From contig CAMWXD010000011.1 in the NCBI GenBank assembly GCA_947178105.1, positions 1-64,000 of the forward strand: a stretch of DNA of 64,000 nt. Direction: 5' to 3'. The position numbers and the translations under genes are program-made. The notes below the pieces were generated by a model, which was given only the letters and a program-made list of their open reading frames with translations, made no database searches and was not told the origin of the DNA. Origin of the DNA: an uncultured Eubacterium sp. (GTDB lineage: Bacteria; Bacillota; Clostridia; Lachnospirales; Lachnospiraceae). The number at the start of each line of letters is the position of its first letter. Position 1 is the stretch's first letter. Of the stretch, positions 55,193 to 63,975 are shown one piece after another.

Positions 55193-56071
55193 ATGTCAGA
55201 TTTTAATTTCAATAGCGATGAAGAATGTTTAAACGTATCTGTGCGTTCAGACGGCGTGGACGACAGCGGCAGCTACAAATTCGTATGCAAACTGGAGCAT
55301 TTCGGGCACCAGTCCTACGGCCAATCCTTTGGCATTTATTTTTCCAGGGATATCTCGATTGTAGAAGTACCTGGCGATATCGAGGCTACAGCCGAAGGCA
55401 ACCATCTGCACATCCGGCGCAACAACCAGCTCAACGACAACGGGCTTGTAGAAATCTGGGTCAAACTGTCCGCCGATGAATCGCCGGAAGTGACCGGTAT
55501 TACGGACATTGCCTGCCAGCCGGAGGAAAACGGCAAAGAAATGCTGGAAATCGGCGCTGTCCAAAGAGCGATCTATGCAAGAAGGAGCACAAGGAGCTAC
55601 AAGCCTGACCCGCTTCCAAAGGAGACCATCGACCGGATCTTAAAAGCAGGCACTTACGCAGCAACAGGCATGAACCAGCAGTCACCGATTATCCTTGCCG
55701 TGACGAACAAGGAAATGCGGGACAAGCTTTCCGCCATGAATGCAAAAATCTTAAGAAAAGACGATGACCCGTTTTACGGTGCGCCTGCCGTACTTGTCGT
55801 ACTGGCGGACAAAGATATGCCGACCTACCTGTATGACGGCAGCCTTGTTATGGGAAATATGATGCTGGCAGCAGAAGAGCTCGGCGTCGCAAGCTGCTGG
55901 GTACATCGCGCCAAAGAAGAATTTGAGTCCCAAGAAGGCAAAGAAATCTTAAAATCACTTGGCATCGAAGGCAATTATGAAGGGATCGGCCATCTGATCC
56001 TTGGTTATGCAGAAGGTGAAAAAGCGGAAGCAGCGCCGCGCAAAGAACAGTATGTTTATTATGTGGAATAG
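55193..56071 (+). CDS. Nitroreductase-family protein with extra N-terminal domain
   Basis: 292 residues. Residues about 122-292 form a flavin-dependent nitroreductase domain (IYARRSTRSYKPDPLPKETIDRIL, GMNQQSP, FYGAPAVLVVLADK, LGVASCWVHR, GHLILGYAEG). Residues 1-115 are a beta-rich, acidic domain (SDFNFNSDEECLNVSVRSDG...) that I do not recognise and that is not part of usual nitroreductases of about 170-220 residues. AGGAGG precedes the ATG; an extended -10 (TGCTAGAAT, 55100-55108) lies 85 bases upstream. Confidence 0.88.
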   Translation: MSDFNFNSDEECLNVSVRSDGVDDSGSYKFVCKLEHFGHQSYGQSFGIYFSRDISIVEVPGDIEATAEGNHLHIRRNNQLNDNGLVEIWVKLSADESPEVTGITDIACQPEENGKEMLEIGAVQRAIYARRSTRSYKPDPLPKETIDRILKAGTYAATGMNQQSPIILAVTNKEMRDKLSAMNAKILRKDDDPFYGAPAVLVVLADKDMPTYLYDGSLVMGNMMLAAEELGVASCWVHRAKEEFESQEGKEILKSLGIEGNYEGIGHLILGYAEGEKAEAAPRKEQYVYYVE

Positions 56072-56081
56072 TTTATGACTC

Positions 56082-56120
56082 AAAACCCCTTCTTTCATAT
56101 TTCTTAAAAGAAGGGGTTTT
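56082..56120. terminator. Bidirectional terminator
   Basis: Stem AAAACCCCTTCTTT/AAAGAAGGGGTTTT between the convergent nitroreductase and LacI-type genes. Confidence 0.85.
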
Positions 56121-56181
56121 CATATTCTTATGGATGATATTTTTATTCAGCGTTCAGCATGTTTTGTTGTTCAAAATGTTG

Positions 56182-57156
56182 TTACGAAGCTTCCACAATG
56201 TAATACCCAAGCTTCACTTCTTTTACCGCAGCCTCCCCTTTTTCGAGTACTTCCATCAGCATCTGGACAGCAATCTCCCCGCTTCGTTCATACGAAAAAT
56301 GGACGGTAATCAGCGGCGGCGCCGTAACCCTTGCCATATCAGAATCACCCTGCCCGGCGACTACGATCTGTTCCGGGACTCCGATCCCATGCTCGCACAA
56401 ATACTGCATCGCACCGGCAGCCATCGTATCGGTTGCACAAACCAGCCCGTCCAGCTCTTTGCATCGCTCCAGCAATTCTTTCGTCTTTTCATACCCTGAT
56501 ACAATGCTGAACTCTGCTGTGACCGCGTTTTCTTTCAGGCTGCTGTAGCCCATATCCGTGACCGCATCGCAATATCCGCGGTAGCGTTCAGCACCGACTG
56601 CTTTATCCTGCTGGAGCGCGCCAATATACCCCAGCCTCTTTCTGCCTTTTTTTAACAGCAGCTTCGTCAGGTCATAAGCGGCATGGTAATCGTCATGGAA
56701 TACACAATGGTACCCGGCTAAACGCTGTCCGACAATCACAACCGGAACAAGCATATTTTTCAAAATGCGCTTATGGTCTGTCGTAAATACCGTCGCGACC
56801 AGAATTACCCCGTCTACCTGCTTGTCGTTAAAAGCGACCAGATATTCAGATTCCTTATTCGGATCATTCTGGGTGACCGCAAGCAAAGTCTGATATTTGC
56901 TCTTATTCAAAATGGACAAAATACCTTCCACAATCCTGCCAATGGATGCAGAAGCAACCTTTGGGACAATCACGCCGATCATTTTTGTCTTTTTTGTCCG
57001 TAATGTCTGTGCCTGTACAGAAGGACGGTATCCTGTCTCTTCCACAACCTTGCGTATCGTCTCCCTCTTTTCATCTGAAATATGTCCATTATTAAAATAA
57101 CGTGAAACAGCCGCGCTGGATACCCCTGCAAGCTTCGCGATTTCTGCTATATTCAT
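56182..57156 (-). CDS. LacI/GalR-family transcriptional regulator
   Basis: 324 residues from ATG 57156 (AAGGAG eight bases upstream; ATG 57162 possible). N-terminal HTH MNIAEIAKLAGVSSAAVSRYFN with the hinge helix region TGYRPSVQAQTLRTKKT, then a periplasmic-binding-protein-like effector domain (IGVIVPKVASASIG, DGVILVAT, DGLVCATDTMAAGAM). Effector is probably a sugar. It lies 125 bases downstream of an HPr-like gene. HPr-Ser-P/Crh partners of the CcpA branch belong to this family, so a functional link is possible, but the closest-looking members (ScrR-type) do not use HPr. Confidence 0.9.
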   Translation of the reverse strand: MNIAEIAKLAGVSSAAVSRYFNNGHISDEKRETIRKVVEETGYRPSVQAQTLRTKKTKMIGVIVPKVASASIGRIVEGILSILNKSKYQTLLAVTQNDPNKESEYLVAFNDKQVDGVILVATVFTTDHKRILKNMLVPVVIVGQRLAGYHCVFHDDYHAAYDLTKLLLKKGRKRLGYIGALQQDKAVGAERYRGYCDAVTDMGYSSLKENAVTAEFSIVSGYEKTKELLERCKELDGLVCATDTMAAGAMQYLCEHGIGVPEQIVVAGQGDSDMARVTAPPLITVHFSYERSGEIAVQMLMEVLEKGEAAVKEVKLGYYIVEAS

Positions 57157-57201
57157 TTGCATCGCTCCTTGTAACCTTGTAACTATAATACCTCTTTCCT
57201 T

Positions 57202-57230
57202 ATCATAACACAGGACTGTAAATTTTTCCA
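57202..57230 (-). promoter_or_regulatory. Possible promoter of LacI-type gene
   Basis: On the minus strand TGGAAA (57225-57230), 17-bp spacer, extended TGTTATGAT (-10 at 57202-57207). Confidence 0.45.
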
Positions 57231-57281
57231 GAGTAAAAGTTACAAAACCCAAAAAGAAGGTTAACAAATAAGATGGAACAA

Positions 57282-57515
57282 TCACTCATGCCTGTAAAGA
57301 AACGGCTCAATTTTCTCGATAAGCACCGCATCCTTAGAAGAATAACATAAAGATAGCGGCTCCGAAAGATCTAACGCAAATACTCCAAGTATGGATTTTG
57401 CATTTACAACCTTCTGCCCAGATTCCAAGTCGAAATGTGCTTCAAATTGTTCAATAATGTTTACAAACTGCTCGATCTGCTTCACATTGTTGAACTTGAC
57501 ATTCACCTGCTGCAT
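57282..57515 (-). CDS. HPr-like protein lacking the phospho-histidine
   Basis: 77 residues with the HPr fold pattern: NVKFNNVKQIEQFVNII, then VVNAKSILGVFALDLSEPLSL. In HPr the His-15 loop reads TGLHARP; here that region is NNVKQIE, with no His. The Ser-46 region (KSILGVFAL, compare KSIMGVMSL) is well preserved. The protein therefore cannot be a PTS phosphocarrier but could be a regulatory HPr, as Crh in Bacillus. AAGGAGGG before the ATG. Confidence 0.82.
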   Translation of the reverse strand: MQQVNVKFNNVKQIEQFVNIIEQFEAHFDLESGQKVVNAKSILGVFALDLSEPLSLCYSSKDAVLIEKIEPFLYRHE

Positions 57516-57563
57516 GAAAAACCCTCCTTTATATATTTGTTATCGATTTCACTTTTCGAAAAC

Positions 57564-57592
57564 ATCATACACTCCGAATGCTTATTTGTAAA
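57564..57592 (-). promoter_or_regulatory. Sigma-A promoter of HPr-like gene
   Basis: On the minus strand TTTACA (57587-57592), 17-bp spacer, TATGAT (57564-57569). Confidence 0.65.
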
Positions 57593-57648
57593 TTGGCATT
57601 TCCTACTAATTTTTCATGCACTTTTTGTAGATAATGATGAAATCCATT

Positions 57649-59145
57649 TCACTTTCGTCCCATCAGGCCTATCAGCTCCTCATCCTCTTTTGCATCTCCT
57701 GCCGCAAAGATCTCATGCACCCCGATTCCCAGCCAGCCGCAGATCCTCCTAGCTCCCGCCGCTTTCCCTGCTTCCGCCGCGACAACCTGCATACAATGCC
57801 CTTCAACAAGAAAACGCACCCGATTTCGAAGCCTGTCCGGCAGGAGCCCTGCCGCCTGTGCCGCCTCCTGCGCACTCCATGGCATATGCCGCGCTTTTAG
57901 CAGCGTAATTTTATAGCACCTCCCGCCGTTTTCCCGATACACGAGCATACGTGCATGGTACTTGTGCAGCAAAGGCTTGAAATGCCCAGCCATCTCTTTC
58001 TCTTCATCCAGGCTATGAAAAAACTCTCTTCTCTGCAAACCCTGGCCGCCGCAGAAAAGCACCTGCGCGCCAGCCGCAAAAACACCCCCGGAAAACAAAT
58101 GCCAGATCGTGCCGCACCTCTTCTTTGCGTCCGCATACGGAAGTGTCGTTGCAAAAAAAAGAAGCGTCCCTTCCCTCTCTGCCAGCACCTCCAATGCTTT
58201 TTTTACTTCCCCGGATACCTCTCTTTGTTTGGCTGTAAGTCCATTCCTGCCGTAAGAAGGCAGCAGCGTCCCCTCAATATCCAAAAAAACGGCTTTTGGC
58301 CGCCTTGGTATTCGAAACAGCGGAAAAGACCCAAACAACATCTGATTTACCAGACGGCTCCTTCCGCCGTAAGCCAGATAGCAGGAGCACCGCTTCCTGC
58401 GGCACGGCAGTGGCAGCGCCTTAGGTGAAAACGGCTCAGCTTTTTTTGCCGGGCTAAGATTGCAGAGCCGCACCCTTCCATCCCCTTCTGCAAACAGCCT
58501 TCCTCTGCACTGTGCTGCATCTGCCGGATGCGGCTGCAATTCCCGGTAAAAATACGGGTCAATTTCGCAAAACAGCCGTATCTCTTCTTTTGTATAAACG
58601 CGCCCTAACCCATCCATACGATTGACCCACAAATAAATATCTTTTGGAAGCGCCATGCGAAGCTGCCGCAACAAACCTGCATGTTTCGGCACGCCCACAG
58701 CTCCGGCACACAGCGTAACCCCTGCCTGCATAAGCTGACTGCATGTATTGGCAAACTCCGTTACGGTTGTCATTTCAGGATGAAAGGTTGCCCAAAGGCG
58801 CAGCTTGTTTATCTTTCCATTGTTTTTTACAAATAGTTCCAGTGATTTTTCAAGCGAAAAGCTTAAGTTTGTCTGTGCGCCTGCTGCCTGCGTCCAAGAA
58901 AGCGCGCTGATACGCGCCAGCCCTTCCCAATACCATGGATGCACCAGCGCTTCACCATAAGGCGTCACCATCACGCCGCAGATCTCCAGCTCCTGCGCCC
59001 GCTCTATATACTGATCCACAAAAGAAAACCACTGCTCCCTGTCCTTTGCAAGCTCGTTTCTGGCTGCGCCATGCTTGGAAAAAGGACAGTATGAGCAGCG
59101 GTAATTACAGCTTTTCAGACTGCCTCTGTATAAGGCAATATCCAT
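57649..59145 (-). CDS. STM4011-family radical SAM protein fused to HAD-type hydrolase domain
   Basis: 498 residues. Residues 1-275 form a radical SAM protein of the STM4011 type: cluster cysteines Cys13, Cys17, Cys20 in SCNYRCSYCPFSKHG, then GVMVTPYGEALVHPWYWEGLARI, and extra cysteines (213, 228, 248, 253, 255) that could bind an auxiliary cluster. Residues about 283-498 form a HAD-superfamily domain: motif I VFLDIEGTLL (Asp289; the usual second Asp is Glu291), ATTLPYADA for motif II, a SPP/Cof-like cap, and motif IV AAGDAKEDEE. Ordinary STM4011 proteins lack this domain. It follows STM4012 by 33 bases, with GGAG before the ATG. Confidence 0.85.
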   Translation of the reverse strand: MDIALYRGSLKSCNYRCSYCPFSKHGAARNELAKDREQWFSFVDQYIERAQELEICGVMVTPYGEALVHPWYWEGLARISALSWTQAAGAQTNLSFSLEKSLELFVKNNGKINKLRLWATFHPEMTTVTEFANTCSQLMQAGVTLCAGAVGVPKHAGLLRQLRMALPKDIYLWVNRMDGLGRVYTKEEIRLFCEIDPYFYRELQPHPADAAQCRGRLFAEGDGRVRLCNLSPAKKAEPFSPKALPLPCRRKRCSCYLAYGGRSRLVNQMLFGSFPLFRIPRRPKAVFLDIEGTLLPSYGRNGLTAKQREVSGEVKKALEVLAEREGTLLFFATTLPYADAKKRCGTIWHLFSGGVFAAGAQVLFCGGQGLQRREFFHSLDEEKEMAGHFKPLLHKYHARMLVYRENGGRCYKITLLKARHMPWSAQEAAQAAGLLPDRLRNRVRFLVEGHCMQVVAAEAGKAAGARRICGWLGIGVHEIFAAGDAKEDEELIGLMGRK

Positions 59146-59178
59146 ATGCGGTCTCCTCTCATATGATCCATATGCTGT

Positions 59179-60468
59179 TTACTCCCATGCTTCCATTGCG
59201 GCAAGTACTTGCGGAGAAATCAGCATCGGCCCCAGATAATCAGATAATCCCAGCCCTTCCTGCGTCAGCGCAAGGAAGGTATCGCCGCCTTCTTGTACCT
59301 TTTGCTCAACAAATCCTCTGTCCAGCCATGTTTGAAGAACCGGAAAATCCTCCACTGCCCCGCTCCCAAATGCTTCCTGGTACCTTTCCAAAGAAAGCCC
59401 TGGCATAATCAAAAGATGGCGGATCACATAGCGCCGCTTCATCTCTTCTTCGGAAAGCAGGAAGCCATGCGTGATCTTGGTATAATCCTGCGTCTGTTCA
59501 TATTCTTCCAGCCTTGCCAGGCATTGTGCCTGCTGCGTTGCATAAGGGCTGCTAAAATGCAGGTTTCCAAGATAGCTCCTCCCGCCGCAGCCTAACGCAA
59601 GCAGCGTGCCAAACCCGCACTCGCTGTAAGCACGCTTCTGTGGGCTGCGCACAAACCTGCGCATGGAATCCTGGCGATAGCCTGCATCCTTTAAAAAAGC
59701 GCTCGCCTGCTGATACTGTAAATAAGCCCCGCTTTGATCCCAAACGTCACCGCGCTGCTTTAGCCAGGCGCCGCGGTTGATATATAGCGGATACAAAAAG
59801 ATCTCATCCGGCTCAAACGTAAGCGCTTCCTGCAGCGATGCCAGCAGGCTTTCCACCGTCTGCCCCGGAATCCCGTATATAAAATCAACATTGACACAGG
59901 CAAACTCCGCCTCCTTTAATAAATGCAGCGCTTTGCGTGCCTGTTTTGCCTGATGCTGCCGTCCGAGCGAGCGCAGCTCACTGTCGTGAAAGCTCTGGAT
60001 CCCCATGCTTACCCTGGTAACGCCTGCCTGTTTTAAAACGCCCAGCTTTGGCGCATCCGTCTGGTTCGGCGCTGTCTCGATCACAACCTCGCGCTGCCTG
60101 GAATACCGGAAATGCCGTTCCAGCATCCCAAACATCTGCTCCAACTGGTTTACTGCCAGACATAAAGGCGTCCCGCCGCCAATGGCAAGTTCGCCAAACT
60201 CTGCCTGCACTGTCTCAAGCAGCCCTTCATACTGCATACACTGGCGCTTTACCGCATCCAGATATCGTGCGGCGTCCACTTCTCCCTGCCCTGTCACCGA
60301 AAACAGATTGCAGTACCCGCATTTCGCCTGGCAAAACGGGATATGCAGGTACAGCCCGTTGCCGCTGCCTTTCAAAAAATGGATATAGTGCTCCAGCGAG
60401 ATCCCCTGCAAAGGCCGGTAAGCCGTTTTATGCGGGTAACTATACATATACTGCACATATGGATTCAT
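59179..60468 (-). CDS. STM4012-family radical SAM protein (HemN/HemW-like)
   Basis: 429 residues from ATG 60468, whose ATGA overlaps the stop of the chemoreceptor gene; GGGAAG lies eight bases upstream. The family N-terminus [14 protein letters not shown] is followed by the radical SAM cluster motif in [17 protein letters not shown] (Cys46, 50, 53), the GGGTPLCL glycine motif, and HemW-like segments ([36 protein letters not shown]). Family members accompany STM4011 and STM4013 homologues; the reaction is unknown. Coproporphyrinogen oxidase activity is not implied. Confidence 0.88.
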   Translation of the reverse strand: MNPYVQYMYSYPHKTAYRPLQGISLEHYIHFLKGSGNGLYLHIPFCQAKCGYCNLFSVTGQGEVDAARYLDAVKRQCMQYEGLLETVQAEFGELAIGGGTPLCLAVNQLEQMFGMLERHFRYSRQREVVIETAPNQTDAPKLGVLKQAGVTRVSMGIQSFHDSELRSLGRQHQAKQARKALHLLKEAEFACVNVDFIYGIPGQTVESLLASLQEALTFEPDEIFLYPLYINRGAWLKQRGDVWDQSGAYLQYQQASAFLKDAGYRQDSMRRFVRSPQKRAYSECGFGTLLALGCGGRSYLGNLHFSSPYATQQAQCLARLEEYEQTQDYTKITHGFLLSEEEMKRRYVIRHLLIMPGLSLERYQEAFGSGAVEDFPVLQTWLDRGFVEQKVQEGGDTFLALTQEGLGLSDYLGPMLISPQVLAAMEAWE

Positions 60469-62285
60469 AGCCGAAACTTCCCTGCTTCTGCATTCTGCCG
60501 ATGGCTCAGCTCTACCAAGTCCTGCGTATCCTCGTTGCATTCGCTGATCGTCTGGGACAGGATCGTCATGCTTGCACTCGTTTCCTCGGTAGACGCTGCG
60601 TTTTCCTCTACCACGCTGGCAAGGTTATTAACCGAATCGGTCACGATTTCCTTTAGCGAATTTAAAACCTCTGTCTGGCTGCCGATTTCCTGTGTCACCT
60701 CTTCTACAAGCGCCACCTCCTGGCTCAGGCAACGGAATGCTTCTCTCGTCTCATCTAGGCACTGCTGCTGCTTTTGCACATTGCCTGTTACTTCCTGCAT
60801 CTTTTTTACAGATACTTCGACATTTTCGATCAGTTCCTTGACGATCTCTTCGATCTCCTGTGCATTGCCAGAGGATTCTTCTGAAAGGCTGCGGATCTCT
60901 TCCGCCACAACGGCAAACCCCCTGCCTGCCTCTCCGGCTCTTGCAGCCTCAATGCTGGCGTTGAGGGAAAGCAGGTTTGTCTGCGCCGCCAGCCCCTTGA
61001 TGATCTCTACCGCCTTGTTGATATTGGCAGCAGAATCGTTGTTTTTATTCGTCTGATGCGATACTGTGTCGATCGTATCGATCGTCACCCTCGTGATCTG
61101 ATCCAGCTCCTCAATGCTGCCGGAAGCCGCCTTTGTATGCTGGATCATGGAGCTTACGGTTCCCTCCAGCTTATTTACGCCGTTCTTTTCGACTTCAATC
61201 ACGCCGCCCAGCTCTTTGATCTTGTCATTCACAATCTCCGTCTCATTCGCCTGGCTCGTAGCCCCCTGCGCCAGATCGTCGATTGCCTGGTTCGTATTCT
61301 GGATGCTCTCGGAAATATGCCCGAATTTCTCACTGAACTTTTCACTGCTTTCATTCAACGCTTTCCCGGTATGTACGACACTGCCGAGCATACTTGCCAG
61401 AGACTGGCGTACATTGTCCAGTGAACGCGCCATTTCCCCGATCTCATCCGCCCGCCGCAGCAATCTTGGGCTGACCGCAAAGCTCAAATCCCCGGAAGCC
61501 GCCTGCCGCAGGTTGCCTTCGACCATCTTGATGCCCCTGGTAATCCGAAGGCCGCCTATCGTCGAAATAATCATAGCCAATACAAGCATCAAAACCGCTG
61601 AAACACCATAGATCATAAGCATCCCGGAAAATTCGTCCTCAATGCGTACCTTCATGCTGTCAATCTTGGCATTCATATCATCCACATAATTTCCCGTAGC
61701 GACTGCCCATCCCCACGGCTCAAACATCTGCGCATAAGCGATCTTTGGCGCAACCGTCACGCCGTCGGATTTGGTAAAAGAAAATTCCAGATAATCCCCG
61801 CCGGATTCTGCCGCAGATACAACGCTCTGCGTCACCTTCACACCGTTTTGGTCGGTCAGCTCACTCCTGTTTGTCCCTTCCTGTTCCGTCAGGATCGGAT
61901 GCATGACGAGCATACAATCCTTTCCGTCAATCCAGATATACCCAGACGCATCATCCCGGTAACGCATCGTACGAACCGCTTCCGCCGCCAGATTTTGCGC
62001 ATCCTCTGCGGACAGCTCGCCGTTCTGGCTCATGTCATAATACCTCTGAATCACAGCCAGCGCCCCCTGTACCTGTGATTTGATCTCCATTTTATAGCCG
62101 TCTGTCATAGATTCCTCATATAATTCCACAGACTCATTCATCGACTGCCTCAGATAATGTACGCCCAAAACTGCCAGCCCGACCGTCGGAATGGAAATCA
62201 TAATAAATATAATCGAAATCAGCATCGCCGTAAGACTTTTGAATCCTTTCGTCCCCTGCGCTTTCGCCCTATTTTTCTCATCCAT
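60465..62285 (-). CDS. Methyl-accepting chemotaxis protein with sCache sensor domain
   Basis: 606 residues from ATG 62285 (GGAGGAG eight bases upstream). TM1 about 17-40, sCache domain about 45-215 ([48 protein letters not shown]), TM2 about 222-246, HAMP, and the signalling coiled coil with [27 protein letters not shown]. sCache domains bind small organic acids and similar ligands outside the cell. The stop overlaps the STM4012 start, so they are co-translated. It has its own strong promoter. Confidence 0.93.
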   Translation of the reverse strand: MDEKNRAKAQGTKGFKSLTAMLISIIFIMISIPTVGLAVLGVHYLRQSMNESVELYEESMTDGYKMEIKSQVQGALAVIQRYYDMSQNGELSAEDAQNLAAEAVRTMRYRDDASGYIWIDGKDCMLVMHPILTEQEGTNRSELTDQNGVKVTQSVVSAAESGGDYLEFSFTKSDGVTVAPKIAYAQMFEPWGWAVATGNYVDDMNAKIDSMKVRIEDEFSGMLMIYGVSAVLMLVLAMIISTIGGLRITRGIKMVEGNLRQAASGDLSFAVSPRLLRRADEIGEMARSLDNVRQSLASMLGSVVHTGKALNESSEKFSEKFGHISESIQNTNQAIDDLAQGATSQANETEIVNDKIKELGGVIEVEKNGVNKLEGTVSSMIQHTKAASGSIEELDQITRVTIDTIDTVSHQTNKNNDSAANINKAVEIIKGLAAQTNLLSLNASIEAARAGEAGRGFAVVAEEIRSLSEESSGNAQEIEEIVKELIENVEVSVKKMQEVTGNVQKQQQCLDETREAFRCLSQEVALVEEVTQEIGSQTEVLNSLKEIVTDSVNNLASVVEENAASTEETSASMTILSQTISECNEDTQDLVELSHRQNAEAGKFRL

Positions 62286-62327
62286 CGAACAAACTCCTCC
62301 TCTTTGCTTTTTTCTGTCGACAATTTC

Positions 62328-62355
62328 ATTATACATGATTTCGACTCAAAGTCAA
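62328..62355 (-). promoter_or_regulatory. Sigma-A promoter of chemoreceptor-STM4012-STM4011 operon
   Basis: On the minus strand TTGACT (62350-62355), 16-bp spacer, TATAAT (62328-62333), about 43 bases before the chemoreceptor ATG. Confidence 0.75.
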
Positions 62356-62424
62356 GGAACAGAGGAAAAAGAGTTGGCATTTTCAACAATTTTTATCTCA
62401 TTTTTGCAATTATATTATGCAATT

Positions 62425-63243
62425 TCACGTTCCATTCTGCAAAAAAAAGTGTTTATATGGGACAATATCCACCATCGGATGGCTGATGCCATGATACAGG
62501 CAGCCGTCCTCCCCATAACAGGTGCCATGGTCTGAGCAGCAGATTACAAACGCATCTTTCCGCAGGCTCTTCCACGCATCAAACAGGCGCCCAAGCTGCC
62601 CGTCTGCATAGCAAAGCGCTGCTGCATGCGACGCAAGGCTGTCCCTGGACGCCCCCTCGATATAATAATAATTTGGATAGTGGATCGCGTCCACATTGAC
62701 ATACAAAAAAATCCTCCGCTCCTTTGGCGCTGCTTCTAATTTCCGCAATAGAAAGTCCACCTGGTTTTTGGTGCTCTCTTTTACCAGGCATCCAAACGAT
62801 GGATGCCAGTAGCTTTTTTGAAAATACCCCGGAAAAACCCTGCCAAGATCTGAGCGTTTGTCAAAAAAAGACACTCCGCCGACACACCACGTATCGTATC
62901 CGTCCTGTGCAAGCCCCTCCATAATCGTACTTCCGGAAAATGCATACGCCCCCGCCGGAACCTTCCTGCGCAGCCCAATCGCCGTCGGGTAAAACAGCAT
63001 CTCCCGCTGCGCCTGGCATTTCGTGTCATACCTGCACGGCAAAAACCCTGCAAACATCGCGTGATGGGAAGGATACGTAAAATTGCCCGGCGCCTGGCAC
63101 TTCACCCACCTGCCATAACGGTTTAATACCGGCGTCAAACCCGCCGCCTCTTGCTGGACTGCCACATCATAACGCAGCGTATCCAGGCAGATAAACAGAA
63201 TATCCAGCGTCCCAACGACCTTGTTCATATCGATTTCACACAC
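62425..63243 (-). CDS. STM4013/SEN3800-family hydrolase (alkaline phosphatase superfamily)
   Basis: 272 residues from GTG 63243 (GAGG ten bases upstream); ATG 63228 would give 267. Sulfatase/alkaline phosphatase fold: metal-site Asp in LFICLDTLRYD, nucleophile region PGNFTYPSHHAMFAGFLP (Thr or Ser), and metal ligands in CCSDHGTCYGEDG and GISHP. The motif set matches STM4013 proteins of Salmonella and others. Substrate, perhaps a phosphate, sulfate or phosphonate ester, is unknown. It follows the DUF4253 gene by 12 bases. Confidence 0.87.
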   Translation of the reverse strand: MCEIDMNKVVGTLDILFICLDTLRYDVAVQQEAAGLTPVLNRYGRWVKCQAPGNFTYPSHHAMFAGFLPCRYDTKCQAQREMLFYPTAIGLRRKVPAGAYAFSGSTIMEGLAQDGYDTWCVGGVSFFDKRSDLGRVFPGYFQKSYWHPSFGCLVKESTKNQVDFLLRKLEAAPKERRIFLYVNVDAIHYPNYYYIEGASRDSLASHAAALCYADGQLGRLFDAWKSLRKDAFVICCSDHGTCYGEDGCLYHGISHPMVDIVPYKHFFLQNGT

Positions 63244-63255
63244 TTTATACGATCC

Positions 63256-63975
63256 TCAATCCCACCAGAAATACCATACGCTCGACTCCGCAAGCCCTGC
63301 CGCCAGCTCCGACACCTTGTACGTCCTCGTCCCCTGGTCGATCCGGTCTGTGCAGAAAGCATAATGCTCCTTCGCAGCTTCCACCGGGTCTTTTCCGTTT
63401 AGTCCGTTCGGCGCGTAAAACTCCATCACATCATGGGTAAAGACTGCCGGGATTGCCCCATATTTCTCATACCAGTATTTACAGATCGCAATCATCTCAT
63501 CCGGCGCCGGGCATTCATTCCATCCGCCCATCGGGACGTAAGCAATGATTTCCCACGGATGCTCTACCGGGATTTCCAACAGCAGCGTATCTGCTTCCAA
63601 AGACCCGTCCGTAAAGGAACAGTAGCCGCAAAACTCCCGCAGCACATCGCCTTCCTTTTCCTCTCCGATAAAGTCCGCCAGCTCTTCTTCTCCCATCTCC
63701 TGCGTATATTCCCCGAACCGTTCCTTTAACAGCTCTTCCCCGCGATCTTCCCATTCCGCAAGAAGCTTGTCTTTATCATAGTCTGCCTGGATATCCGAAA
63801 ACCACGCAAGCGCATATTCATCCAAACAGACCAGCGCCGGATAAAAACCGCCCTCCTGCCCGGCTTTCAGCGCCTCATGGTACGCCTCCTCCAAAAGCTT
63901 TGGGTCTGAGCCCTTTTCAAACACTTTATACCCGCATTGAAAACGCTCTGCGATCTGTTTTATTTGATCGTTCAT
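63256..63975 (-). CDS. DUF4253 domain protein
   Basis: 239 residues, acidic and soluble. The C-terminal half (about 130-225) matches DUF4253: HPWEIIAYVPMGGWNECPAPDEM and YWYEKYGAIPAVFTHDVMEFYAPNGL. The N-terminal half (LKAGQEGGFYPALVCLDEYALAWF) is probably the same fold extension. Function unknown; family members also occur near toxin-immunity loci. AGGCGG is eight bases before the ATG. It lies upstream of STM4013 and may start the operon or follow genes beyond the window; a role in the same pathway is inferred from spacing only. Confidence 0.75.
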   Translation of the reverse strand: MNDQIKQIAERFQCGYKVFEKGSDPKLLEEAYHEALKAGQEGGFYPALVCLDEYALAWFSDIQADYDKDKLLAEWEDRGEELLKERFGEYTQEMGEEELADFIGEEKEGDVLREFCGYCSFTDGSLEADTLLLEIPVEHPWEIIAYVPMGGWNECPAPDEMIAICKYWYEKYGAIPAVFTHDVMEFYAPNGLNGKDPVEAAKEHYAFCTDRIDQGTRTYKVSELAAGLAESSVWYFWWD

